DNA from: Pontibacter coccineus
GTDB lineage: Bacteria > Bacteroidota > Bacteroidia > Cytophagales > Hymenobacteraceae
DNA: 64,000 bases
Assembly: GCF_030546575.1 (NCBI RefSeq)
Contig: NZ_JAUOTN010000009.1
Span: 62,001-126,000, forward strand
Direction of reading: 5' to 3'
The position numbers were made by a program, and so were the translations under genes. This document shows, one piece after another, positions 26,560 to 34,931 of the stretch. Positions within the stretch are counted from its first letter, which is position 1, and each line of letters begins with the position of its first letter. The notes under the pieces are model-generated. The model made no database searches. It was not told where the DNA came from and saw only the letters and a program-made list of their open reading frames with translations.

Positions 26560-28194
26560 TTATTTATTCTCGCCCAGGAACGGGTAACGATAGTCTACTG
26601 GCGTTACGAACGTCTCTTTGATAGAGCGGGCAGACACCCAGCGCAGCAGGTTCAGCATAGAACCGGCCTTGTCGTTGGTGCCGGAAGCGCGCGCGCCACC
26701 GAAAGGCTGCTGTCCTACCACAGCGCCGGTTGGCTTGTCGTTGATGTAGAAGTTACCGGCCGCATTCACCAGCTTCTTCGTAGCAAATTCAGCTGCATAG
26801 CGGTCGCGGCTGAAGATAGCGCCTGTCAGGGCGTAAGGAGAAGTAGAGTTCACCAACTCCAGCGTCTCAGCAAAGTTGTTCTCATCGTACACGTAGATCG
26901 AGATAACCGGGCCGAAGATCTCTTCGCACATGGTAATGTATTGCGGGTTGTGCGACAGCAGCACGGTTGGCTCAACAAAGAAGCCTTTTGACTTGTCGTA
27001 GTTACCACCTGCAATGATTTCCACCTCGTTGCTCTCTTTGGCATTGTCGATGTACTTGGCAATCTTGTCGAACGACTTCTCGTCGATCACGGCGTTGATG
27101 AAGTTAGAGAAATCCTCCGGAGGACCCATTTTGAAGGTCTTCAGGTCTTCCACTACGTAGTTCTTCACATCTTCCCACAGGTTGCTCGGGATGTAGGCAC
27201 GCGAAGCGGCAGAGCATTTCTGACCCTGGTACTCGAAAGCACCGCGCACGATACCGGTCGCTACCTGCCTGGCATCGGCCGAGCTGTGCGCCACGATAAA
27301 GTCCTTACCACCTGTTTCGCCTACAATGCGTGGATATGTTTTGTATTTGTGGATGTTCTGTCCAATGGTTTTCCAGATGTTCTGGAATACGCCGGTGCTG
27401 CCTGTAAAGTGGATACCCGCAAAATCTGCGTGGTTGAAGATCACCTCGCCAGCCGTCGGGCCATCAACATACACCAGGTTGATCACGCCATCCGGAAGGC
27501 CAGCCTCGCGGAATAGCTCTATGATCATCTGGGCGGCATATACCTGCGTGTTGGCAGGCTTCCATACCACCACGTTGCCCATCATGGCAACAGAGGCAGG
27601 CAGGTTACCGGCAATGGCCGTAAAGTTGAATGGCGTCAGAGCGAACACGAAGCCCTCCAGCGGACGATGCTCCATGCGGTTCCATACGCCCGGCGATGAC
27701 TCCGGCTGCATATGGTAGATCTCCGTGGCATACTGCGCATTGAAACGCAGGAAGTCGATCAGTTCGCAGGCAGCATCGATCTCAGCCTGGTAAGCGTTCT
27801 TCGACTGACCCAGCATGGTAGCCGCGTTCAAGCGCGCTCTCCATGGTCCGGCCAGCAGCTCAGCGGCTTTCAGGAAAATGCTCAGACGGTGCTCCCAGCC
27901 CATGGCAGCCCACTCTTCGCGTGCGGCAAGCGCTGCGTTGATGGCCTGTTCCACGTGTGACGCATCGCCTTCGCTGAAGTGACCCAGAATATGCTGGTGG
28001 TCGTGCGGCTGAAGCATCGGCTTCTTTTTGTCCGTGTATACCTTGTCGCCACCGATGTACATCGGCACATCGAGCTCTTTCGACTTAAGTTCTTTATAAG
28101 TGCGCTGCAGTTCCTCGCGTTCCGGAGAGCCCGGTGCGTACGATTTTACAGGTTCGTTTACTGGTGTTGGTACTCTAAAAAATCCTGTTGCCAT
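26560..28194 (-). CDS. pruA: L-glutamate gamma-semialdehyde dehydrogenase
   Basis: About 544 residues, the 1-pyrroline-5-carboxylate dehydrogenase that oxidises glutamate semialdehyde to glutamate with NAD+ in proline catabolism. The aldehyde dehydrogenase core is complete: the nucleotide site (ALTPFNFTAIAGNLP, GSTGVFQNIW), the general-base Glu in IVGETGGKDF and the catalytic Cys in GQKCSAASRAY. The length and N-terminus (MATGFFRVPTPVNEPVKSY) match the single-function PruA branch, not the PutA fusion. I chose the ATG at 28194 over 28263 because the extra residues are unlike the family. A -7 box lies upstream at 28261-28268. No proline dehydrogenase gene is visible nearby. Confidence 0.95.
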   Translation of the reverse strand: MATGFFRVPTPVNEPVKSYAPGSPEREELQRTYKELKSKELDVPMYIGGDKVYTDKKKPMLQPHDHQHILGHFSEGDASHVEQAINAALAAREEWAAMGWEHRLSIFLKAAELLAGPWRARLNAATMLGQSKNAYQAEIDAACELIDFLRFNAQYATEIYHMQPESSPGVWNRMEHRPLEGFVFALTPFNFTAIAGNLPASVAMMGNVVVWKPANTQVYAAQMIIELFREAGLPDGVINLVYVDGPTAGEVIFNHADFAGIHFTGSTGVFQNIWKTIGQNIHKYKTYPRIVGETGGKDFIVAHSSADARQVATGIVRGAFEYQGQKCSAASRAYIPSNLWEDVKNYVVEDLKTFKMGPPEDFSNFINAVIDEKSFDKIAKYIDNAKESNEVEIIAGGNYDKSKGFFVEPTVLLSHNPQYITMCEEIFGPVISIYVYDENNFAETLELVNSTSPYALTGAIFSRDRYAAEFATKKLVNAAGNFYINDKPTGAVVGQQPFGGARASGTNDKAGSMLNLLRWVSARSIKETFVTPVDYRYPFLGENK

Positions 28195-28260
28195 CTCTCT
28201 TTGATATTTTACAGATTCAGAATAAGACATTCGACAGACCACCCGGGGCAGTCTTCTATA

Positions 28261-28268
28261 CAAAGATA
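28261..28268 (-). promoter_or_regulatory. -7 box (TATCTTTG) of pruA
   Basis: Exact TAnnTTTG on the minus strand, 67 bases before the chosen pruA ATG. No -33 box at 19 bp. Confidence 0.5.
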
Positions 28269-28312
28269 AGGTGAATTATTTTATTTTCCGGCCTGTGGGA
28301 GGTATAGCTTTG

Positions 28313-29017
28313 CTATAACATAGCCTGCAGTTCGCTCAGGCAGTGGATGTGGTAGGTGGGTTTAGGCGAAAGCTTGCTTTTGGTCTTCTCCGGGTTGAAG
28401 AAAACCTGGTCTATACCTGCCAGGCGGGCACCGTCGATGTCGCACTCCAGGTTATCTCCGATCATCAGGCAGTCTTCGGAGCGCACCTGAATGCGGTCCA
28501 GCGCATGCTCAAAAATGCGCTTGTCGGGCTTCTTATACCCGCAGCACTCCGAGGTCACGATCTCCCCGAAATAATCGGTCAGTTTGGAGCCGTTCATTTT
28601 GATGTACTGCACATCCTTAAACCCATTGGTGATGATGTGGAGTCCATACTTGGGTTTTAGGTAGTCGAGCACCTCGAAGGTATAGGGAAACACGGCGGTC
28701 TTCTGGGGGCAAAGGTCGGTGTAGGCTTCGGATATACCTGCCGGCACCTGGTGCGGCTCCAGCCCGAGCCCGGTCAGGGTTTTGACGAAGCGGGCCTCGC
28801 GCAGCTCTTTCTGATCGATCTTGCCTTTGTTATAGAGGTCCCAGAGGAGGTGGTTCACGAACTTGTACTTTTTGTAAAAGGAGTCGCGGTCGAAGAGCTT
28901 TTCGTACTTAGCCAAGCCAAACTCGTGGTATAAGGTATAGAGTGTCTCCTCGGAGTTTTTCTCAAAGTCCCACAGGGTGTGGTCGAGGTCAAATAATATA
29001 TGTTTGTAAGGTTTCAT
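28313..29017 (-). CDS. HAD-family phosphatase, YjjG type (pyrimidine 5'-nucleotidase)
   Basis: 234 residues with the four HAD motifs: nucleophile FDLDHTLWDF, Thr motif IITNGF, Lys in GYKKPD and acidic motif IGDNLECDIDGA. The alpha-helical cap (residues ~20-90) and the WDF after the DxD are characteristic of the YjjG/YfnB subgroup, which dephosphorylates pyrimidine nucleoside monophosphates, including non-canonical ones. It acts in the cytoplasm. It is separated by 118 bases from pruA and is probably transcribed alone. Confidence 0.85.
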   Translation of the reverse strand: MKPYKHILFDLDHTLWDFEKNSEETLYTLYHEFGLAKYEKLFDRDSFYKKYKFVNHLLWDLYNKGKIDQKELREARFVKTLTGLGLEPHQVPAGISEAYTDLCPQKTAVFPYTFEVLDYLKPKYGLHIITNGFKDVQYIKMNGSKLTDYFGEIVTSECCGYKKPDKRIFEHALDRIQVRSEDCLMIGDNLECDIDGARLAGIDQVFFNPEKTKSKLSPKPTYHIHCLSELQAML

Positions 29018-29155
29018 AATCGGGTGTCAGCTTTATAGAAACGACCTGACGGGCGGTATGTTTAAAAAATATGTGCAAAAGCGACAGGCTGAAGTATACT
29101 AAAAGTTCTATATCACTGTTTAAACCAATGAACTAAAAACCTGTCTTAATAGGAG

Positions 29156-29542
29156 TTAACTCTCCGTCCAGCGGCGGGTCTGCATGCGGTTAACGGCCAG
29201 TTCGCGGTTAGAGTACAGGATGCGGTAAGTTTCCTGATCCTTTTGCAGAAAGGCGTCGCGCTCCAGGTAGGTGAAAATCTGTTGAACGAAATCAGAGGCT
29301 TCTTCCTTTAAAGAGTAGTACACCCACTGGTCGAGCTTGCGAGGCGTTACCAGGCCGGCGTTGCGGAGGTAGGCCAGGTGGCGCGAGGTTTTGGTCTGGG
29401 TGAAGTCCAGCACATGCTCCAGGTCAGAAGTGCACATCTCCTTGTTGCGCAGGATCAGGTGCAGCATGCGCAGCCGCGAGTCGTCTGCCAGTGCCTTTAA
29501 AATCTGTTCGCCGAAGGAAAGACTGAAGTGTTTGAGCCTCAT
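29156..29542 (-). CDS. ArsR/SmtB-family transcriptional regulator
   Basis: 128 residues with a winged helix-turn-helix of ArsR type: LADDSRLRMLHLIL, then the recognition region TKTSRHLAYLRNAGLVTPRK and the wing WVYYSL. The classic metal-sensing ELCVCDL motif is replaced by EMCTSDL with a single Cys, so metal sensing through alpha-3 is unlikely. The C-terminal ~30 residues are basic and extended. It is divergent from the gene at 29616, and a -7 box at 29562-29569 lies in the shared region, so autoregulation or control of that neighbour is plausible. Confidence 0.88.
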   Translation of the reverse strand: MRLKHFSLSFGEQILKALADDSRLRMLHLILRNKEMCTSDLEHVLDFTQTKTSRHLAYLRNAGLVTPRKLDQWVYYSLKEEASDFVQQIFTYLERDAFLQKDQETYRILYSNRELAVNRMQTRRWTES

Positions 29543-29561
29543 TTTTGAAAGCGTGTCAGAA

Positions 29562-29569
29562 CAAAATTA
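29562..29569 (-). promoter_or_regulatory. -7 box (TAATTTTG) of the arsR-type gene
   Basis: Exact TAnnTTTG on the minus strand, 20 bases before the regulator ATG, in the 73-base divergent spacer. A partial -33 box (ATTT) lies 19 bp upstream. Confidence 0.55.
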
Positions 29570-29615
29570 GCCAAAAGATGCTATAATAAAATTATATGAA
29601 GTATTATTGTACTAC

Positions 29616-30290
29616 ATGATGCCCGAATTACAAAAACTACTACTTACAAATAAACGCGCCTTCGGCCTCCTGTTGCCCCTGGCCCTGTTTGCTTTCCTGA
29701 TGCTGGGAGCGCCCAACGAAGCGGCGGCGCAGGGACACAAACGGGTGGTGCAGCTGACCGGTTTCGTGACCATCGGTGACAGCCTGTACGGCGTGGCCGG
29801 TGTGAACGTGTTTGTGCCCAAGACCAGCCGCGGCACGCAGACCAACGCCTATGGTTTCTTCTCGGTGCCCGTGCTCACCGGCGATAGCGTGGTGTTCAGC
29901 GCCATCGGTTACAAGAAACAGTACCTGAAAATACCGAAGAACTACCAGAGCCAGAGCTACTCCATCATCATGCAGATGCAGGAAGATCCCACACAATTGC
30001 CTGAGGTGCAAGTGTTCCCATGGCCTACGGAGCGCGATTTCAAAGAGGCCGTGCTGGCTGTGAAGCTGCCGGACGACGGAATGGCCATTGCCATGCGCAA
30101 CCTCGACCCCAAGCGGCTCGAAGAGCTCTTCAGCACGACCCCGATGGACGGAGCCGCCAACTTCCGGACCTGGAACATGCAGAACGTGCAGCGGCAGGAG
30201 CAGCGGAATATGTTCCCGACGGTCAGTCCCTTTGCAATCATCAAATTGCTCGACATGCTCCGCAACGGAGAGTTCAACAGCAAGAAGTAA
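29616..30290 (+). CDS. Secreted carboxypeptidase-regulatory-like domain protein
   Basis: About 224 residues. A signal peptide (LLPLALFAFLMLGAPNEAAAQ) leads into a beta-sandwich of the carboxypeptidase regulatory-like type (LTGFVTIGDSLYGVAGVNVFVPKTSRGTQTN, GFFSVPVLTGDSVVFSAIGY), residues ~45-130. In Bacteroidota this domain often precedes TonB-dependent receptors, but no plug or barrel follows. The remaining ~90 residues are unfamiliar, with repeated charged helices. Function is unknown; periplasmic or outer-membrane location is likely. The TTG at 29607 is less plausible than the paired ATGs at 29616/29619. Confidence 0.8.
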   Translation: MMPELQKLLLTNKRAFGLLLPLALFAFLMLGAPNEAAAQGHKRVVQLTGFVTIGDSLYGVAGVNVFVPKTSRGTQTNAYGFFSVPVLTGDSVVFSAIGYKKQYLKIPKNYQSQSYSIIMQMQEDPTQLPEVQVFPWPTERDFKEAVLAVKLPDDGMAIAMRNLDPKRLEELFSTTPMDGAANFRTWNMQNVQRQEQRNMFPTVSPFAIIKLLDMLRNGEFNSKK

Positions 30291-30310
30291 CCGCCTAAGG
30301 ATTTTACAGG

Positions 30311-30352
30311 AGCCCGGCTCAGGTATCGCTATACCTGAGCCGGGCTTTTTTT
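30311..30352 (+). terminator. Strong terminator built on an AGGTAT/ATACCT inverted pair
   Basis: A 16-bp perfect stem (AGCCCGGCTCAGGTAT arm) with a 4-nt CGCT loop and a following T-run. The loop-proximal part is the CAGGTATnGC element and its complement. Confidence 0.9.
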
Positions 30353-30498
30353 AGGCTGGCAGTTTGGTTAAATTGCATCAGAAACAACCAACATCAGCAG
30401 GTTGCGTTATTCCTCCATATAGAAAAAAACGTATACTGGACTGACCTGCGGGTGCATGTTGCATGTACTGACTTTTCACAGTTAAATCAGATCTCTTT

Positions 30499-31845
30499 AT
30501 GCTGGATGTAGATAAACTATCACTCAATATACCTGATACCACCAAGCCCCGTGTCGTGATCATTGGCGGCGGATTTGGGGGAATAAACGTGGCCCAACGA
30601 CTGAAATGCAAAGACTTTCAGGTTGTGATGCTCGACCGCCAGAACTACCACGGTTTCTGGCCGCTCCTTTACCAGGTCGCCACGGCCGGCCTGGAACCTG
30701 ACTCCATCGCTGAGCCGCTCCGCAAAATGTTCGGGAGCGATGAGTTCCAGGACTTCCACTTCCGGTTGGTGAAAGTCAACAGCGTGAACCCCATCTCCAA
30801 AACGGTTCATACGCTGGTGGGCGACCTGCCTTACGACTACCTGGTGATCGCCACCGGTACCAAAACCAACTACTTCGGCAACGAGGAGGTAAAGAAAAAT
30901 GCCTTTCCGCTGAAGCAGATCCCGCAGGCGCTGAACCTGCGCAGCCACCTGTTCCAGTGCTTTGAACAGGCCAGCATGACCGCCGACCCTGAACTGCAGC
31001 AGAGCCTACTCAACTTCGTGATCGTGGGTGGCGGGCCAACAGGTGTGGAAACAGCCGGAGCCCTGGCCGAGATGCGCAAACACATCCTGCCCACCGACTA
31101 CCCGGGTGTGGACTTCAGCAGAATGAACATCTACCTGGTAGAAGGCATGGACCGCGTGCTGCCGCCTATGTCGCCGAAAGCGAGCGAGAAGACGCTGAAG
31201 TACCTACAGGACATGGGCGTTGTTGTCAAGCTGAATACGCTGGTAGAGTCCTATGATGGCTATGTGGCCACCATAAAAGGAGGGGAACAGATACAGACCC
31301 AGACACTGGTGTGGGCTGCCGGTGTGCAGGGCGCCCTGATCGACGGGTTGCCGGCCGAAGCTGTGGAGCGTGGCCGTATCCTGGTGAACCGCTACAACCA
31401 GGTGCTCGGTTATGATGACATATTCGCGATCGGAGACATTGCCTTTATGAAAACTGATAAATGGCCGAAAGGGCACCCTGGCGTAGCGCAGCCTGCCATA
31501 CAGCAGGGCAAGCTCCTGTCCAAGAACCTGAAGCGCCTGGTCAAAGGGGAGAAGATGGAGGAGTTTGAGTACGTTGACAAAGGCTCGCTGGCGATCATTG
31601 GCCGCAACCAGGCGGTGGCCGATCTGCCTGGCAACATCCACCTCGGAGGCTTCCTGGCCTGGATGACGTGGCTGTTTGTGCACGTGATGGCGCTGGTGGG
31701 CTTCCGGAACAAACTGGTGGTGTTGAGCAACTGGATCTACCGGTTCTTCACCTACGAAAACGGCACGCGACTCATCATTCGTCCGTTTGTCAGGAAAGGG
31801 GACACGGTAAGGCAGCAATTCGTTAACAAGTACAACACGGAGTGA
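30499..31845 (+). CDS. ndh: Type II NADH:quinone oxidoreductase (NDH-2)
   Basis: 448 residues with two Rossmann dinucleotide folds: FAD site VVIIGGGFGGINVAQRL near residue 20 and NAD(P)H site FVIVGGGPTGVETAGALAEM near residue 175. The conserved second FAD motif is GYDDIFAIGDIA, and PGVAQPAIQQG near the quinone channel is present. The C-terminal ~60 residues (FLAWMTWLFVHVMALVGFRNK) form the membrane-binding helices. It oxidises NADH and reduces menaquinone without pumping protons, giving the cell a non-coupled bypass of the complex I encoded upstream. A soluble ferredoxin-NADP reductase role is unlikely given the membrane segment. Confidence 0.93.
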   Translation: MLDVDKLSLNIPDTTKPRVVIIGGGFGGINVAQRLKCKDFQVVMLDRQNYHGFWPLLYQVATAGLEPDSIAEPLRKMFGSDEFQDFHFRLVKVNSVNPISKTVHTLVGDLPYDYLVIATGTKTNYFGNEEVKKNAFPLKQIPQALNLRSHLFQCFEQASMTADPELQQSLLNFVIVGGGPTGVETAGALAEMRKHILPTDYPGVDFSRMNIYLVEGMDRVLPPMSPKASEKTLKYLQDMGVVVKLNTLVESYDGYVATIKGGEQIQTQTLVWAAGVQGALIDGLPAEAVERGRILVNRYNQVLGYDDIFAIGDIAFMKTDKWPKGHPGVAQPAIQQGKLLSKNLKRLVKGEKMEEFEYVDKGSLAIIGRNQAVADLPGNIHLGGFLAWMTWLFVHVMALVGFRNKLVVLSNWIYRFFTYENGTRLIIRPFVRKGDTVRQQFVNKYNTE

Positions 31846-32360
31846 TGCTGGTGGTTGAATTGTTAAATTGATGATGGTTAACTTGTTGGTTCTTGGGTTG
31901 TACCAATTGGTCCACGAACGCGAACTGTTGCAAGTTTCCGGGCTTGTGGCTGTTTAGGATGAAAAGGCTCTGAGTGGCATACCTAGAGAAGCCAATAAAT
32001 ATAGAAACACAAAAGGCATAGAACCAACGGATTCTATGCCTTTTGTGTTTCTATACCCTCTTACGCCCTCGCTTACCTCTGGCGTGTGTGAGGTATAGGG
32101 CGGACTCTGGCCGCTTGTCTTTGTGCCTTCGGCACCGTGCGCTATTTCGGATTTCTCAATCCGAAATCTAACTGTTGCGGATTTGTGACCCGCATTAAGC
32201 GGGACACTGGGATTAGGAAATCCTCGACAGTGGTGTTAGGGCCCCTCGATAAGACTTTCGGATTGAGAAATCCAAAAGAGCGATATACCTCTCATTACAA
32301 GTGGCGGGACGCCACTACATAGCGCACACTCGCGGGACGCGAGCGAGGGCAACTGAACTT
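31846..32360. repeat. Hairpin-array region between convergent ndh and esterase genes
   Basis: About 515 non-coding bases. After the long hairpin at 32001-32054 come stem-loops of the same style as in 25878-26443: 32144-32167, 32210-32223, 32260-32273, 32301-32315 and 32329-32343. The pairs GTGGCG-gga-CGCCAC and CTCGCG-gga-CGCGAG appear in the same order in both regions, and GGGCGGACTCTGGCCG corresponds to GCGCGGACTCTGGCCG at 25911. A GGGCCCCTCGATAAG module is at ~32239-32253. Confidence 0.75.
32001..32054. terminator. Very long perfect hairpin, bidirectional terminator candidate
   Basis: A 23-bp perfect stem (32001-32023 with 32032-32054) and an 8-nt loop. The A-rich and T-rich ends could stop transcription from ndh and from the convergent esterase gene. 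Confidence 0.75.
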
Positions 32361-33209
32361 CTATTTAGCAACACCTTCCCGCACCTTCTGGAAAAACAGC
32401 AGGTGGTACTCCAGGGCATTGCCCCAGTAGGCCCAGGTATGTGCGCCGGGGCGCTCTATGTACTCGTGGGGCACTTTCTCATACACCAGTCGGCGGTGCA
32501 GCTCGCGGTTGTCCTCTAAAAGCATATCCGCAACACCGCAGTCAACGATCAGGTGCACGCCGCTTTGCTTGAGCTCCGGCACCATGTGCACGACAGAGTT
32601 TTGGCGGAAACGCTCCATGTTCTCCGGCTTCGGACCCAACACGGCCTCTATGCTTTTGAGCAATTTCTCCGATTCGCTCCTTGATACGTTCAGGGCACCA
32701 CTCATACTGCCGGCGGCCAGGTATAGCTCCGGGTTCCGTGCCGACAGGTATAGCGCCCCGTGTCCGCCCATGCTCAGGCCGGAGATGAAACGGGCGCTGC
32801 GTTCAGGTATAGCCTTATACCTGCGCTCGATCTCCTGCCTCAGCTCCTGCGTGATGAACGTTTCGTACTGACTCTGTTTGTCCACCGGGCTGTCGTAATA
32901 CCAGCTGCTGAAACCGCCGTCGGGTGTCACAATGATAAGTTGGTACTTGTCGGCCATGGTCTGGAGCAGGTCTTTCTGAGGCGGCACTTTGAGCCAGTTG
33001 CTGAAGTTGCCGCTGTAGCCGTGCAACAGGTATAGCACCGGGTAGGGACCGCTCTTTTTCTTCTGATAACCATCCGGCGTCACCACACCGGCCTTTAGCG
33101 TCTTTTGCATCGAAGGGCTCTGGATAACCAGTGTGTCGACTTTAGCCTGGGCCGTGAACAGGTATAGGCAGAGGAGCAGGGTGAGGGTACAGCGTAAGGG
33201 TTTCATCAT
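32361..33209 (-). CDS. Secreted alpha/beta-hydrolase, esterase family
   Basis: About 282 residues. The signal peptide (CTLTLLLCLYLFTAQA) follows MMKPLR at the chosen ATG 33209; the longer frame to 33263 adds residues that would bury it. The hydrolase fold has an oxyanion HGYSG, nucleophile elbow GLSMGGHGA, a likely acid in VDCGVAD and a base His in PGAHTWAYW. This is the esterase D / acyltransferase (antigen 85-like) PF00756 family, which includes feruloyl and other carbohydrate esterases. The natural substrate is unknown. It is convergent with ndh. Confidence 0.87.
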   Translation of the reverse strand: MMKPLRCTLTLLLCLYLFTAQAKVDTLVIQSPSMQKTLKAGVVTPDGYQKKKSGPYPVLYLLHGYSGNFSNWLKVPPQKDLLQTMADKYQLIIVTPDGGFSSWYYDSPVDKQSQYETFITQELRQEIERRYKAIPERSARFISGLSMGGHGALYLSARNPELYLAAGSMSGALNVSRSESEKLLKSIEAVLGPKPENMERFRQNSVVHMVPELKQSGVHLIVDCGVADMLLEDNRELHRRLVYEKVPHEYIERPGAHTWAYWGNALEYHLLFFQKVREGVAK

Positions 33210-33340
33210 TTTGAACAGGTAGCTTGAATCTGCAAAATAGGCATTCAGTAGCAAAAAGCTCAAAAATAGACGATAATTTCCCGCTCGCCAGGTATAGCGG
33301 TTGTAAAGCTTCAGTAGAAAGTGCGTAAAGAAGTAGAACT

Positions 33341-33703
33341 ATGCTGGAAATACTACCTGAAACCCGTGATAACATACTGGCCGTGCGCGTGCGCGAAAAG
33401 CTGACTATACCTGACTTCGACCAATACCGCAACTTGGTCCGAGACCTGATGCTCCGGCATGAGGAAACGCACATCTATTACGAAATGGTGAATGTGGACT
33501 GGATTCAGCCTGTGGCAGCGATAGAGAACGGCCTGTTCGACATCATCCACGGGCTTGACTACGGACGTGTGGCCATGGTGGGAGAGAAGAAGTGGCAGGA
33601 GTGGGCGGCAAAACTAGCCAGCACCGTAAAAAAGCACGGCGTCCGCTATTATGACCTGGCCGACAAGGAGCAAGCAATGAAATATGTGCTGGAGGGGGAG
33701 TAG
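33341..33703 (+). CDS. SpoIIAA-like (STAS-related) protein
   Basis: 120 residues of the PF11964 SpoIIAA-like type. The typical pattern is a beta strand with LPETRDNILAVRVREKLTIPDF, a YEMVNVDWIQPVAAIENGLFDI centre and a GRVAMVGEKKWQEWAAKL segment, followed by VRYYDLADKEQAMKYV at the C-terminus. Members adopt a STAS-like fold, but lack an identified anti-sigma partner, and their role is not known. Cytoplasmic, apparently monocistronic. The call to the family is firm. Confidence 0.85.
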   Translation: MLEILPETRDNILAVRVREKLTIPDFDQYRNLVRDLMLRHEETHIYYEMVNVDWIQPVAAIENGLFDIIHGLDYGRVAMVGEKKWQEWAAKLASTVKKHGVRYYDLADKEQAMKYVLEGE

Positions 33704-33730
33704 TAGTTTTTTTTAGTTTACGAACTGCAG

Positions 33731-34621
33731 CTAAATCGTGCCTGGGCAAAATTTATCCCAATACTGCAAGAGCTTCTTATCAGCGTCTGGAGTAAAGCCC
33801 TCTCCCTTGCCTGGGGTAGGGGTGAACTCTCCAAATACCGCTCCTTTGTCAGTTGCATAAAAGTCGATCCTAACAAAAATTTGATAGGCTTTGCTTAGCT
33901 TTTTTGCAAATCCAATCATTTCTGAAAGACACTCAGGTGGTTCCTGAGTAGGTGCTTCCTCATAGTATGCTGACATCGTATCTACCCTGTTCCAGTTTTC
34001 ATCATAACAGCTGGAAAGTCCTGTCTTAGGGCTCGTTCGGTTAATCACATCAATAACTGCTAATTCTCCATTAAAAATAGAAATTTTATAGTCGTTTTGA
34101 ATTTTGTACTCCCCGCTTTCACTTCTAACAAATTCTTCAAAAAGAAACTCTTGATGAGGATTCTTTAACAATGCTTGATTAAGCAGCTCTTTAAGTTCTA
34201 CTTCAGAGTAAAAGCTTTTATCCATCAGATTAAAAGTGTTGTTCATCAAAAAAACCATATTACAAGAGTGCCCTATAGTAGGTCTGATTACATATTGCTT
34301 CGGAAGCTCTGTGAAATCAAGGTCGTTTAGGTTTCGACCTTTCCAATAGAGATCAGGTACCCGGCAGTTAAGCATTTCTGCAAAAAGTCGCGCATTATAC
34401 TTATTACTTAATTTACGTTGCCAGTGAGCTGCATCGCACCATTGCTCTAAAGAATCACCTCTGCTCATAGAGGTGTTTCGTACGAGTTCTGCATCAGCTG
34501 ATTTCCAGAAAGTGCTGTGTCTATGTTTTATACGTTGGGCGAATTCTCCAATTTCATGTACGGGTTCACCTTTGATAGCATAAAGGGTGGAACGCACCCC
34601 TTTTTTCAAGAGTTGAAGCAT
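33731..34621 (-). CDS. TupA-like ATP-grasp protein, probably horizontally acquired
   Basis: 296 residues. The N-terminal half includes WQRKLSNKYNARLFAEML and LPKQYVIRPTIGHSCN, and the C-terminal half has FVRIDFYATDKGAVFGEFTPTPGKG, the metal/ATP-binding end of TupA-like ATP-grasp enzymes. Such proteins are ligases that add amino acids or similar groups to surface glycans or teichuronopeptides. The gene and its upstream 310 bases are visibly AT-richer than everything nearby and contain no AGGTATA element, which fits recent acquisition. No glycan-synthesis genes adjoin it, so it is an isolated arrival. The exact substrate is unknown. Confidence 0.75.
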   Translation of the reverse strand: MLQLLKKGVRSTLYAIKGEPVHEIGEFAQRIKHRHSTFWKSADAELVRNTSMSRGDSLEQWCDAAHWQRKLSNKYNARLFAEMLNCRVPDLYWKGRNLNDLDFTELPKQYVIRPTIGHSCNMVFLMNNTFNLMDKSFYSEVELKELLNQALLKNPHQEFLFEEFVRSESGEYKIQNDYKISIFNGELAVIDVINRTSPKTGLSSCYDENWNRVDTMSAYYEEAPTQEPPECLSEMIGFAKKLSKAYQIFVRIDFYATDKGAVFGEFTPTPGKGEGFTPDADKKLLQYWDKFCPGTI

Positions 34622-34931
34622 TGGTATTATTCTTATATTAATGGATTGGCATATCTTTAAAGGTCTTACGCCAATTATAATATATTGTTTAAAAAAATAT
34701 AAACGAATAATATTTTATTTATATTTTAGGGTTTCTTCTTATTTGATTGCACAGGAACGTGGTTAAAAACTATATTAAGCTTTCTCGAGAGGTATTAGTA
34801 TTTTACTCTGGGGCTTCTAATTAGGTAAGCTAGTGATGCTTCTACAACAGAAATGAAGAAGCTAGAAGATCGTTATGTACCGGCTGTTTTAATAGAAGAA
34901 GCGATTGGTACTAGAGGGCAGATTGATTTGC
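34622..34931. other. AT-rich gene-free stretch upstream of the ATP-grasp gene
   Basis: About 310 bases with long A/T runs (e.g. around 34680-34735). No motif or credible gene is seen apart from a 31-codon frame discussed under rejected items. Probably part of the acquired segment. Confidence 0.5.
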
